64,000 bases of DNA from Runella sp. SP2. Its GTDB lineage: Bacteria > Bacteroidota > Bacteroidia > Cytophagales > Spirosomataceae. Positions 35,098-43,147 of this stretch are shown piece after piece (the first letter of the stretch is position 1; the number at the start of each line of letters is the position of its first letter). Under the pieces are notes generated by a model, which worked only from the letters and a program-made list of their open reading frames with translations, made no database searches and was not told where the DNA came from. Location: assembly GCF_003711225.1 (NCBI RefSeq), contig NZ_CP031030.1, forward strand, positions 2,790,001-2,854,000. Direction: 5' to 3'. A program made the position numbers and the translations under genes.

Positions 35098-36378
35098 ATG
35101 AACACATTAATTCACTCTATACGCTCTTTGCATTTTGCCCTTCGCATTTTATCCCTCGCCCTTCGCCCCTTGCCATTTGCCTCTCGCATTTTGCATTTTA
35201 CCCTTCGCCTTTTGCCCTTCGCCCCTTGCCCTTCGCCCCTTGCCCTTTGCCTCTTGCCCTTTGCCCTCCGCCCCTTGCCCCTTGCCCTTTGCCTAACAGC
35301 AGCTCTGAGCAGTTGCAATAAGACCGAAACCGCCCAAACCGAAGAAGCAGCCCCCGAAAAGGCTCCAACCGAACTTAAACTCACGGCGGAACAAGAAAAG
35401 AATTTTGGCATTAGCCTCGGAAGTCCCGAAACCCGAACGGTTTATGACGCTATTGTCCTCAATGGAGTGGTTGAATCGTCGCCTCAACAAAGCGCGAGTG
35501 TGAGCTTTCCGCTCATAGGGATTGTCCGCAGCATTGGAGTCTTGTCTGGTAATTCAGTAGGAAAAGGAAGTACACTTGCCACCATCGAAAGCCTCGAACT
35601 CATTCAATTACAGGAAGATTATTGGAAAACGACAGGCCAACTTCAATTTGCCGAGCAAGAACGCCAACGTCAAACGACCCTATCGCAGGAAGAAGTAGGA
35701 GCCAAACGTAAACTCCAACAGGCAGAATCTGAAATGAGGGTTTTGGAAGCCACCAAACAAGGCATCGAAGCCAAACTTCAAGTGGTAGGAATCGATCCAA
35801 AATCGCTTAAAACAAATCAAATCGTTCGTACCATCGCCCTTCGCTCTCCGATTGGTGGCGTAGTTAAGAGCGTTCAAACAACCCTTGGAAAGTCCATTAA
35901 CGGCGGAGAATCGTTGTTTGAAATCATTAACCAAACAGGTGCGCGTTTGGTACTCAAAGTGTTTGAGAAAGATGTAGCCCTCATAAAAGTAGGCCAAAAA
36001 GTAACGTTTGACAATGGCACAGCCACCATCAGCAGTTTAGGTACTACTTTCGACTCCAACAGTCGTACTGTAGATGCCTATGCTACCCTCAACGCAACCC
36101 GCTTATTGGCAGGCCAATACGTGAATGGGAAAGTGATATCCTCGCCGCGCCAAGCTGAGACTCTGCCCGAAACTGCGATTGTTCGAACGGGAGAAACTGC
36201 CCACGTATTTGTCAAAACTCCGCAAGGAATTTATCGCCCCATCGACGTGAAAACGGGCGCTTCCCAAGACGGTTTTGTTGAAGTAATTTTCAACCAAAAA
36301 CCAACCTTACCCATCGTTATCACAGGCGCGCAAACCCTGCAAGCCGAACTGACCAAAGGCGAAGGAGAAGAGGAATAG
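35098..36378 (+). CDS. CusB-type periplasmic adaptor lipoprotein
   Basis: 426 residues from the ATG at 35098. The mature protein is a membrane-fusion adaptor with a lipoyl/barrel-sandwich segment (VRSIGVLSGNSVGKGSTLATIES), an alpha-hairpin (EEVGAKRKLQQAESEMRVLE) and a beta-barrel/MP domain (RLLAGQYVNGKVISSPR, ALLKV-like KVFEKDVALIKVGQ). It bridges the RND pump and the channel. The N-terminus is extraordinary: before the lipobox LSSC (Cys73 from this start) lie some 50 residues of a 7-residue repeat (LPFALRP, LPLALCL) encoded by a 7-nt DNA repeat. A TTG at 35254 would give a normal 21-residue signal peptide, so the true start is uncertain. Confidence 0.88.
   Translation: MNTLIHSIRSLHFALRILSLALRPLPFASRILHFTLRLLPFAPCPSPLALCLLPFALRPLPLALCLTAALSSCNKTETAQTEEAAPEKAPTELKLTAEQEKNFGISLGSPETRTVYDAIVLNGVVESSPQQSASVSFPLIGIVRSIGVLSGNSVGKGSTLATIESLELIQLQEDYWKTTGQLQFAEQERQRQTTLSQEEVGAKRKLQQAESEMRVLEATKQGIEAKLQVVGIDPKSLKTNQIVRTIALRSPIGGVVKSVQTTLGKSINGGESLFEIINQTGARLVLKVFEKDVALIKVGQKVTFDNGTATISSLGTTFDSNSRTVDAYATLNATRLLAGQYVNGKVISSPRQAETLPETAIVRTGETAHVFVKTPQGIYRPIDVKTGASQDGFVEVIFNQKPTLPIVITGAQTLQAELTKGEGEEE
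35131..35292 (+). repeat. Heptanucleotide repeat array inside the CusB signal-peptide region
   Basis: About 20 degenerate copies of a 7-nt unit (TGCCCTT, CGCCCCT, TGCCTCT), cleanest between 35212 and 35290. Because 7 is not a multiple of 3, three units encode one 7-residue repeat. The same unit, inverted, forms another array just after the gene (36383-36432). Confidence 0.88.
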
Positions 36379-36520
36379 GTTGGCAAGGAGCAAAGGGCAA
36401 AGGGCAAAGGGCAAAGGGCAAAGGGCAAAGGGCAAGTTAGTTTGCTTTTTTGCCAATTTGTCAATTTGCTTATTTGCCTACTTGCTTTTTGCCAATTTGC
36501 TTATTTGACAAAATCGCCCT
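36379..36520. repeat. Short tandem repeats downstream of cusB (GGGCAAA array and TTTGCCAA-like array)
   Basis: GGGCAAA is repeated about six times without error at about 36389-36432; it is the reverse complement of the TTTGCCC unit found in the cusB 5' end. It is followed by degenerate 8-nt words such as TTTGCCAA, TTTGTCAA and TTTGCTTA (about 36440-36510). The 210-nt gap up to the next gene holds nothing else that I recognise. Confidence 0.85.
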
Positions 36521-36588
36521 TTGCAAAATTGCCCCATCCTTTCGTACATTAGCTGATGATTCAATATAACTTTTAAAATCCGCGCATC

Positions 36589-37176
36589 ATGTACAAAAGT
36601 TTACTGGCAGCCCTGCTTTCGGCCGTTTTACTTGGTTTTACATTCAAAGAGAAAAAATACGATGTTGGTCACATCAAAACCAACATGGGAGATATTTACT
36701 TTTGGTTGTACAACGAAACGCCCAACCACAAAGCAAGTTTTACCAAATTGGCGGGAGAACATTACTGGGATTCACTGACCTTCAACCGTGTTATCAATAA
36801 TTTTGTAGCCCAAGGTGGTTGCCCCGATACGCCCGAAGGTTTTGCCAATTCTCCCTATTTACTCAAGCCAGAGTTCGATAAAAAGATTCGGCACGTGTAT
36901 GGTGCCGTGGGGGCAGGCCGCGACAATAATCCTGACATGCTTTCGGCGGGTTGTCAGTTTTACATTGTTCAAAACAAAAATGGGCTTGCTCGCCTTGACG
37001 ATAAATTTACGGTATTTGGGCAAGTTTTTAAGGGGATGGACATTGTGGACGCCATCGTTGCCGTCAAAACCGATTCAACAGACACGCCTCTCAAGCCAAT
37101 TACGCTTAAAGTACGGGTCGTAAAGATGAACGCGAAAGAGTTACAAAAACTGGGCTGGACGGGTAGTCTTAATTAA
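36589..37176 (+). CDS. Exported cyclophilin-type peptidyl-prolyl isomerase
   Basis: 195 residues. A signal-like N-terminus (MYKSLLAALLSAVLLGFTF) suggests export or anchoring. The cyclophilin core shows FNRVINNFVAQGGCPDTPEG, SAGCQFYIVQNK and LDDKFTVFGQVFKGMDIVD; the usual GSQFFI reads AGCQFYI here. It isomerises X-Pro bonds in the envelope. It ends 3 nt before the convergent DUF58 gene. Confidence 0.9.
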   Translation: MYKSLLAALLSAVLLGFTFKEKKYDVGHIKTNMGDIYFWLYNETPNHKASFTKLAGEHYWDSLTFNRVINNFVAQGGCPDTPEGFANSPYLLKPEFDKKIRHVYGAVGAGRDNNPDMLSAGCQFYIVQNKNGLARLDDKFTVFGQVFKGMDIVDAIVAVKTDSTDTPLKPITLKVRVVKMNAKELQKLGWTGSLN

Positions 37177-37179
37177 AGA

Positions 37180-38094
37180 CTACCGCATTTTTGCTCTTTT
37201 GGCCAAGTAAGCCGTCAGAATTTGGTCTAAGCCTTTGGCAACATCGGCTTCGATGAAATCAATTTTATATTGTCCGCACTTGAGTCGAAGTTCGTGGTAA
37301 TATTTTTTGGCGGCTTCTTGGTATTGCTTTTTCACTTGTCCTGGCTGAATTTTCACCCGCTCACCCGATTCTAAATCAATAAACTCGTACGGGCGGTCAT
37401 CAAAAGCAAACTCCTCTTCGGTACGGCGGTCGGTGACGTGAAACAACAACACCTCGTGCATGTTGTGACGCAAGTGCTGCATGGCCGAAAAAATTCTTTC
37501 GGCTTGATTTATGTCTTCAAACATATCGCTAAAAATCACCACCAACGAGCGTTTGTGAATTTTCTCGGCGATTTCGTGCAATACATCTGCCACGGCCGTT
37601 TTACGGAGTTCTTTGGGCTTTTTAAGAACGTTTTCCAGATCCAAAAACACCTTATGAACGTGTGATGGGGTGGACTTTATCGGGGTTTGAACTTCTATTT
37701 TATCCGAAAATGTACACAAACTTACCGCATCTTTTTGACGCTGGAGCAAATTGGCGATACTTGCTGCTGCCAACACGCTGAACGTAATTTTATCGTGATT
37801 AGGCTCAGGATAATACATCGACGACGACGTATCGACCAGTAAATGGCAACGCAAGTTCGTTTCTTCTTCGTAGCGTTTTACAAACAAGCGGTCGCTTTTG
37901 GCAAATACTTTCCAATCGATGTGGCGTGTGCTTTCGCCTGTATTATACAAGCGGTGTTCGGCAAATTCGACCGAAAAACCATGAAAGGGCGATTTGTGCA
38001 ATCCAGTTATAAACCCTTCGACGAGCTGTCTCGCCAAAAATTCCAAATTTCCGTACTGTCTTACCGTTGCAATATCAAATTTGCGAGCGCTCAT
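37180..38094 (-). CDS. DUF58 domain protein
   Basis: 304 residues. It has GLHKSPFHGFSVEFAEHR and YNTGESTRHIDWKVFAKSDRLFVKRYEEE (core DIDWKV-like HIDWKVFAKS), followed by a VWA-like HLLVDTSSSMY with the MIDAS DxSxS. DUF58 genes usually occur with MoxR ATPases and VWA genes; none is adjacent here. The role is unknown, possibly a chaperone-like assembly factor. Confidence 0.88.
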   Translation of the reverse strand: MSARKFDIATVRQYGNLEFLARQLVEGFITGLHKSPFHGFSVEFAEHRLYNTGESTRHIDWKVFAKSDRLFVKRYEEETNLRCHLLVDTSSSMYYPEPNHDKITFSVLAAASIANLLQRQKDAVSLCTFSDKIEVQTPIKSTPSHVHKVFLDLENVLKKPKELRKTAVADVLHEIAEKIHKRSLVVIFSDMFEDINQAERIFSAMQHLRHNMHEVLLFHVTDRRTEEEFAFDDRPYEFIDLESGERVKIQPGQVKKQYQEAAKKYYHELRLKCGQYKIDFIEADVAKGLDQILTAYLAKRAKMR

Positions 38095-38177
38095 GTTGTT
38101 AAAAGGTTTGTTCCTGCGAATAAACTACATTATTTGGAGACTATAAACTTAAAACGGAAGAAGGAAGAAATTTTACT

Positions 38178-38624
38178 TTAATTGGACAAAGCCCGCTCAA
38201 TGATGTCACCTGTTTCGGTTATCATTTCATTTTGGCCCAGCAGCACCATTCCTTCCATTCCAACCACCCTGAGGGTGACATTGGCAACGCCAGAGCCCAA
38301 AATCCCCAAATATTGTGCCGCCGAACGACTCAAATCAATCAGGCGGGTGCGGTGGTACGGTCCGCGGTCGTTGATACGCACAATCACCGTGCGCTTATTG
38401 GAAAGGTTTGTGACCTCCACCATGGTGTTGAAAGGCAACGTACGATGCGCGGCAGTATATTCTTTCTGATTGAATGGCTCACCTAATGACGTTTTGCGCC
38501 CGTTAAACATTTGTGCATAAAATGATGCTCTTCCTTGCTCTTCCTTCCCCAACAATTGGGCTGATGCTGGATTTACTTTGATCAGCGACAACAATACAAG
38601 TACATAAAAAGTGGTAGAATACAT
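38178..38624 (-). CDS. RlpA-like septal-ring lytic transglycosylase family protein
   Basis: About 148 residues from the ATG at 38624, which gives a signal peptide (MYSTTFYVLVLLSLIKVNPASAQ). The double-psi beta-barrel has ASFYAQMFNGRKTSLGE, AAHRTLPFNTMVEV and IVRINDRGPYHRTRLIDLS, including the His and Asp needed for cleaving peptidoglycan strands lacking stem peptides. No SPOR domain is present. The 23-codon 5' extension of the ORF lacks a recognisable signal and is probably untranslated. Confidence 0.88.
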   Translation of the reverse strand: MYSTTFYVLVLLSLIKVNPASAQLLGKEEQGRASFYAQMFNGRKTSLGEPFNQKEYTAAHRTLPFNTMVEVTNLSNKRTVIVRINDRGPYHRTRLIDLSRSAAQYLGILGSGVANVTLRVVGMEGMVLLGQNEMITETGDIIERALSN

Positions 38625-38828
38625 AGATTTGTTCGGGTTATTTTTCACCAAAAATGACAATTTGACTAGGAGTCCCCTTGAACGCATACTCAAAAAAATG
38701 CAACCTTTTTTGAGTTTAAGGGCTGAAAATTAAGCAAAAAACAAATACGAACTACGTTTTTTACAAATTGACATACTTACCCCAGCTTATAACAACGTAA
38801 AAACCAACAACTTTATTTTGAAAATATT

Positions 38829-39212
38829 TTGACTACCAACAACAAAAGACGTACTTTAGCGTTTGGTATAACTCTAAACCTCAAAAGGATAGTGGAAGAC
38901 AAAGACAGAGAAAAAATCTACTCGAAACGCGTAAAGGCAGGGAAAAGAACTTACTTTTTTGATGTGCGTTCAACTCGTTCAAATGATTACTACTTGACGA
39001 TTACAGAAAGTCGCCGTTTTCCGCAAGGAGATGGGTTTGCTTACGAAAAACACAAAATGTTTCTCTACAAAGAAGACTTCGATAAGTTTGTAGATGCCCT
39101 TCAAGAAACCGTAGCCCACATTAAAACTGAATTGATGCCTGACATAGATTTCTCTCAGTACGCCGTACGTGAAGAAGAAGACTATACAGGTAGCGATTTG
39201 AAGTGGGATTAA
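38829..39212 (+). CDS. DUF3276 (PUR-alpha-like) protein
   Basis: Up to 127 residues. The conserved block EKIYSKRVKAGKRTYFFDV followed by DYYLTITESRR is the DUF3276 signature, a small Bacteroidota family related to PUR-alpha single-stranded nucleic-acid-binding proteins. The first available start is TTG (38829). The GTG at 38892, with AAAAGGA just before it, gives a protein that begins exactly at the conserved domain and may be the real start. A hairpin follows the gene. Confidence 0.85.
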   Translation: MTTNNKRRTLAFGITLNLKRIVEDKDREKIYSKRVKAGKRTYFFDVRSTRSNDYYLTITESRRFPQGDGFAYEKHKMFLYKEDFDKFVDALQETVAHIKTELMPDIDFSQYAVREEEDYTGSDLKWD

Positions 39213-39241
39213 TCAACCTTTCCTGACCTATCCTATGCCCT

Positions 39242-39272
39242 GCCTCTGGTTGCCCAGAGGCTTTCGGTTTTG
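39242..39272 (+). terminator. Hairpin terminator after the DUF3276 gene
   Basis: Perfect 8-bp stem GCCTCTGG/CCAGAGGC with loop TTGC, followed by TTTCGGTTTT. It overlaps the -33 element of the ychF promoter. Confidence 0.65.
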
Positions 39273-39299
39273 TAGCCACCACAAAATCCACTAATTTTG
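39270..39299 (+). promoter_or_regulatory. Bacteroidota-type promoter of ychF
   Basis: TTG (39270-39272), 19 nt, TAATTTTG (39292-39299), 27 nt before the ATG. Confidence 0.7.
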
Positions 39300-39325
39300 C
39301 CAATCAAAAAATCGTCATTTAACTA

Positions 39326-40423
39326 ATGTCTCTCCAATGTGGTATTGTCGGATTGCCCAACGTAGGCAAATCCACTCTTTTTAGCGCATTATCAAGTGCC
39401 AAAGCCGAAGCTGCCAACTATCCTTTTTGTACCATTGAGCCCAACGTCGGAGTGGTTGAAGTACCCGACGAGCGTATCACTGTCCTCGAACGCCTCATTA
39501 ATCCACAACGTACCGTTCCGACCATCGTTGAGATTGTTGACATCGCAGGTTTGGTTCGCGGGGCTAGTAAAGGCCAGGGTCTTGGCAACCAGTTTTTGGC
39601 CAATATTCGTGAGGTGGACGCGATCATTCACGTAGTTCGTTGTTTTTCGGACGACAACATTGTTCACGTAGAAGGCCGCGTCAACCCCGTTAGTGACAAA
39701 GAAATTATTGACCTTGAGCTTCAACTCAAAGACCTTGATTCTATTGAGAAAAAATTTGCTCGGGTAGAAAAAGCAGCCCGCGTGGGTGACGCCAAAGCCA
39801 AAGTAGAACTCGAAATTCTGACCCGCGTAAAAAATGCCCTATTTCAAGGAAAAAGCGTGCGTGCTGTCGGTTTGACGGACGATGAAAAGGCAGCCATCGC
39901 TGATCTTCAACTTCTGACCATCAAGCCCGTTATTTATGTCGCCAACGTGGATGAAACATCCATTCAGACGGGCAACGAGTACGTAGAGCAACTCAAAGCT
40001 GCCGTGGCCGAAGAAAATGCCGAAGTAATTGTACTTTGCGCCGCCATCGAATCGCAAATCGCTGAAATGGAAGATGCCGAAGAGCGTGAAATGTTTTTAG
40101 GCGAATATGGCCTTAGCGAGTCTGGCCTTTACAAACTCATCCGTGCTTCGTACGCCATCTTGAACTTGATTACTTATTTTACCGCTGGGGTCAAAGAAGT
40201 AAGGGCTTGGACGATTCAGCGCGGCTGGAAAGCCCCGCAAGCAGCAGGAGTGATTCACACTGACTTTGAGCGTGGTTTTATCCGTGCGGAGGTTATCAAA
40301 CTTCCCGATTACGAAAAATACAAAACTGAAGCAGGCTGCCGTGATGCGGGCAAAATCTCCGTTGAAGGCAAAGAATACGTTGTACAAGACGGCGACATCA
40401 TGCACTTCCGCTTCAATGTGTAG
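39326..40423 (+). CDS. ychF: Redox-regulated ATPase YchF
   Basis: 365 residues, Obg-family P-loop protein that prefers ATP and associates with ribosomes. G1 GLPNVGKSTLF (residues 8-18), DIAGLVRGASKGQGLGN (G3 region), and the C-terminal TGS-like domain ending in VQDGDIMHFRFNV with the conserved AGVIHTDFERGFIRAEV. The G4 position reads YVANVDE, the NxxE form typical of YchF that allows ATP binding. A strong terminator follows. Confidence 0.97.
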   Translation: MSLQCGIVGLPNVGKSTLFSALSSAKAEAANYPFCTIEPNVGVVEVPDERITVLERLINPQRTVPTIVEIVDIAGLVRGASKGQGLGNQFLANIREVDAIIHVVRCFSDDNIVHVEGRVNPVSDKEIIDLELQLKDLDSIEKKFARVEKAARVGDAKAKVELEILTRVKNALFQGKSVRAVGLTDDEKAAIADLQLLTIKPVIYVANVDETSIQTGNEYVEQLKAAVAEENAEVIVLCAAIESQIAEMEDAEEREMFLGEYGLSESGLYKLIRASYAILNLITYFTAGVKEVRAWTIQRGWKAPQAAGVIHTDFERGFIRAEVIKLPDYEKYKTEAGCRDAGKISVEGKEYVVQDGDIMHFRFNV

Positions 40424-40445
40424 TCTCAAGTTTTTTTATTCACAC

Positions 40446-40486
40446 AAAACCCCGACGAAGTGTTCGTCGGGGTTTTGTTTTTTTTA
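40446..40486. terminator. Strong terminator after ychF
   Basis: Perfect 14-bp stem AAAACCCCGACGAA/TTCGTCGGGGTTTT, loop GTG, followed by GTTTTTTTT on the plus strand. It also has an A-rich flank, so it may serve the convergent gene at 40525. Confidence 0.9.
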
Positions 40487-40524
40487 GTACTGTTGATGCT
40501 CAACTCATTTCGTACACAGGGTAC

Positions 40525-40908
40525 CTAATCGACGACTTCTTTTTTTCTAAACAACGCCCGAAAAGTACCCGCCATGTGTATCACGTGGTCAACCCGATTT
40601 TTGGCCTGACTGATGACATGAATATTTACTTCTTGTTCGAGCAATTTGCCAAATGATGCCGATAACATATACATTTCTTCGACATTCACTGAAAAGTCAT
40701 TCACCACAAACTTTTGAAATCCTCGGTCCTGTAAATTGGCAAAATAAAGGACAAGGCAAAAGTTTTCGCCCTCGAAGTAAGAAATCACTTTATCAACGTC
40801 AAACTTCTTGGGCATTTCGTGATGGTCAACCAGTGCATCAATAATTTCTTCTTCCTCATTGGTCATGTACAAGTGAGGCGTCAGATAAACAGGTGGTTGA
40901 TAGTTCAT
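40525..40908 (-). CDS. Hypothetical protein
   Basis: 127 residues, acidic, without a signal peptide. The middle part (KVISYFEGENFCLVLYFANLQ, KFVVNDFSVNVEEMYMLS) looks like an alpha/beta domain, and the C-terminus is basic (FRALFRKKEVV). I do not recognise the family. Codon usage looks like that of its neighbours. A 345-nt AT-rich gap lies upstream. Confidence 0.65.
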   Translation of the reverse strand: MNYQPPVYLTPHLYMTNEEEEIIDALVDHHEMPKKFDVDKVISYFEGENFCLVLYFANLQDRGFQKFVVNDFSVNVEEMYMLSASFGKLLEQEVNIHVISQAKNRVDHVIHMAGTFRALFRKKEVVD

Positions 40909-41253
40909 TTTACTTAATCTGATTATTGGAATACTTAGCTTTTCTACTCAGAAAACTATTGGAATGCGACAAAAATGGCATACACAAATTTATTTTCATA
41001 ACTTTTTAAATATTTTATTGAATTATTTATATTTTATACTTAGTTGCATTTTAATCTAATCAAAAGGAAAAAATACTTATTTTTAATACTATTTCCTCTG
41101 ACGGCATCCAAGTTTGAAGGAATTTTCAAAAAAACACCTTTTTAGCTACCTTTTTATAACTCATTTTTAGCAAAAAAATATTTTCATAAAATGACAAAAA
41201 AGGACGCGTTTCCGCGTCCTACTGAACTATATATGATGTATTTTGGGAAAATA
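40909..41253. other. AT-rich noncoding gap
   Basis: 345 nt with no supported gene. It holds the greA terminator (41195-41220) at one end and is otherwise AT-rich (many TTTTTA/ATATTTT tracts). A weak CATTTTTG element on the minus strand at about 40972 could be the promoter of the gene at 40525. Confidence 0.5.
41195..41220 (-). terminator. Terminator of greA
   Basis: Minus-strand hairpin AGGACGCG/CGCGTCCT with a GAAA tetraloop, followed by six T's. Confidence 0.88.
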
Positions 41254-41727
41254 TTACCGAGAAATATCGAGTACTTCAAATTCCATTGCTCCAGCTGGTA
41301 CTTGGATTTGGGCTTTTTCTCCTACTTTTTTCCCCATCAATCCCTTTCCAATGGGTGAGCCTGCCGAGATTTTTCCTTGTTTAAGATCGGCCTCTTCTTC
41401 TGCCACCAATGTATAGGTTACAACTGCATTGTTACGGCAGTTTTTGATTTTAACTTTCGATAGTATGCTCACCTGCGATGTATCAATCGACGATTCATCC
41501 AAGACCCGCGCGTTGCCTACTATTTCTTCTAATTTAGCGATTTTTGCTTCGTGTAAGCCTTGTGCATCTTTGGCTGCATCGTACTCGGCATTTTCGCTCA
41601 AATCACCTTTATCACGGGCCTCGGCTATTGCACGAGCTATTTCCTGACGGCCGCGTGTTTTTAAGTCCTGCAATTCAGCCTTGAGCTTATTGAGACCTTC
41701 TTCGGTGTAATATTGTAACTTAGCCAT
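41254..41727 (-). CDS. greA: Transcription elongation factor GreA
   Basis: 157 residues. The N-terminal coiled coil carries the acidic tip ARDKGDLSENAEYDAAKD (residues about 38-55) that enters the RNA polymerase secondary channel and stimulates cleavage of backtracked RNA. The C-terminal FKBP-like domain ends with GMMGKKVGE-like GLMGKKVGEKAQIQVPAG. Its transcript has a long leader (about 180 nt) that contains an 11-codon ORF and a terminator-like hairpin. Confidence 0.97.
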   Translation of the reverse strand: MAKLQYYTEEGLNKLKAELQDLKTRGRQEIARAIAEARDKGDLSENAEYDAAKDAQGLHEAKIAKLEEIVGNARVLDESSIDTSQVSILSKVKIKNCRNNAVVTYTLVAEEEADLKQGKISAGSPIGKGLMGKKVGEKAQIQVPAGAMEFEVLDISR

Positions 41728-41797
41728 AGTGCTGTTGTGTACGTTAATTGTTTAGTATTATATATCTGTCCTATCACTTATTTCTTCCACCAAAGAC

Positions 41798-41826
41798 AAA
41801 AAAAAAGAACGGTGAAATGACCGCTC
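41798..41826 (-). promoter_or_regulatory. Terminator-like hairpin in the greA leader (attenuator candidate)
   Basis: On the minus strand GAGCGGT/ACCGTTC (7 bp, one G-U pair) with loop CATTTC, directly followed by nine T's. It lies between the greA promoter and the greA ATG, 71 nt before the start codon. No gene on the minus strand ends here, so it is not an ordinary 3' terminator. Confidence 0.7.
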
Positions 41827-41858
41827 TACTACAAATGGGGTAGCTCTGTCACTTCTTC

Positions 41859-41894
41859 CTAAAAGACCGAAAAGAATTGGTTGTGTCGGTTCAT
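41859..41894 (-). CDS. Possible 11-residue leader peptide in the greA leader
   Basis: ATG at 41894, sequence MNRHNQFFSVF, stop TAG at 41859-41861. It lies between the promoter and the terminator-like hairpin. Three Phe codons are present. Whether it is translated is unknown; no clear ribosome binding site, which is usual in Bacteroidota. Confidence 0.3.
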   Translation of the reverse strand: MNRHNQFFSVF

Positions 41895-41911
41895 GGTCGA
41901 AATTTGAACAA

Positions 41912-41942
41912 CAAAATTAGCAATATTTGCAACGGGAATCAA
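41912..41942 (-). promoter_or_regulatory. Bacteroidota-type promoter of greA
   Basis: On the minus strand TTG (41942-41940), 20 nt, TAATTTTG (41919-41912). Transcription would start near 41905. Confidence 0.7.
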
Positions 41943-42019
41943 GACTACATCAGTTTGAATCCAAAAAATTGCTCTAAAAATCATATCTAATAATCGACAA
42001 AACGATTTTCTCAGTGCAT

Positions 42020-42946
42020 ATGTCAAAGCTTCGAATCATTTTTATGGGGACTCCTGAGTTTGCAGTGAGTAGCCTTCAAAAGCTTGTAGAAAGCGGTTGC
42101 AACGTGGTAGCCGTTGTGACCGCTCATGATAAGCCTGCAGGGCGTGGGCTGCAACTTACTCCTTCCCCCGTAAAACACTATGCTGTATCTCAAGGTATTC
42201 CTGTTTTACAACCTGAAAAGCTAAAAAATCCTGCTTTTTTAGAAGAATTACGCAGCTACCAAGCCGATTTGCAGGTTGTTGTGGCGTTTCGGATGCTGCC
42301 AGAAGTTGTCTGGAACATGCCCCCCAAAGGGACATTCAACCTACACGCCTCTCTCCTACCACAGTTTCGCGGTGCAGCACCTATCAACTGGGCGATTATC
42401 AACGGAGAAACCGAAACGGGCGTTACTACCTTTTTTCTTGAGCACGAAATTGATACAGGAAACATCATTTTTCAAGAAACTGAACCTATCCATTACGAAG
42501 ATAACGTTGGAACTTTGTACGAACGACTGATGCACAAAGGAGCGGAATTAGTCGTTCGGACTGTCAATGCCGTAGAGGCAGGGAATTATCCGCAGTTGCC
42601 CCAATCACAAAGTGAAGTCCTCAAGGCTGCCCCTAAGATTTTTAAAGAAACTTGCGAAATCAATTGGAATCAGTCCACTGAAGCGGTTCGGAATTTTATC
42701 AGGGGGTTATCGCCTTATCCTGCCGCTTGGACCACCTTGAATGGCAAATTGTGTAAAATTTATAAAAGCTCAGTGGCAACACAGGCGCCTACCGACAACG
42801 GTAGCCACTTATTTACGGACAATAAACACGTGCTACTTTTTAAAACTACCGATGGTTGGTTGTCCATTGACGAACTACAATTGGAAGGCAAGAAAAGAAT
42901 GGGAATTGAAGAGTTTTTGAGGGGCACCAAAGTTACGATTGCCTGA
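42020..42946 (+). CDS. fmt: Methionyl-tRNA formyltransferase
   Basis: 308 residues from the ATG at 42020 (MSKLRIIFMGTPEFA); a GTG at 42014 is also in frame. It formylates initiator Met-tRNA with 10-formyltetrahydrofolate. Motifs: GTPEFAVSSL, KPAGRGLQLTPSPVK and the catalytic FNLHASLLPQFRGAAPINW, followed by the C-terminal tRNA-binding barrel (LSPYPAAWTTLNG). A terminator follows. Confidence 0.97.
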   Translation: MSKLRIIFMGTPEFAVSSLQKLVESGCNVVAVVTAHDKPAGRGLQLTPSPVKHYAVSQGIPVLQPEKLKNPAFLEELRSYQADLQVVVAFRMLPEVVWNMPPKGTFNLHASLLPQFRGAAPINWAIINGETETGVTTFFLEHEIDTGNIIFQETEPIHYEDNVGTLYERLMHKGAELVVRTVNAVEAGNYPQLPQSQSEVLKAAPKIFKETCEINWNQSTEAVRNFIRGLSPYPAAWTTLNGKLCKIYKSSVATQAPTDNGSHLFTDNKHVLLFKTTDGWLSIDELQLEGKKRMGIEEFLRGTKVTIA

Positions 42947-42980
42947 GCTCTTTCGGAGAATATTGACTTTTCCAAATAAT

Positions 42981-43009
42981 AAAAGCCGCTACTTGAAAGA
43001 GCGGCTTTT
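42981..43009 (+). terminator. Terminator of fmt
   Basis: 10-bp perfect stem AAAAGCCGCT/AGCGGCTTTT with a 9-nt loop. Confidence 0.8.
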
Positions 43010-43147
43010 GTCGTTGATAAACACAACTGATATAGAAACGACGCTCAGGTAGAAAAAGTTTTAGCCTTGAAAAATAATCTCACTATTTTTCATATTATTG
43101 CAAAAAATCAACATTTGTTGATTTTCCTCGAAAAAAGTGACAGATAC

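Noticed and set aside
35112-35411. 99-codon minus-strand ORF opposite the CusB start
   Set aside because: It is the antisense reading of the heptamer array (basic RAKGKGR repeats) and of the adaptor gene.
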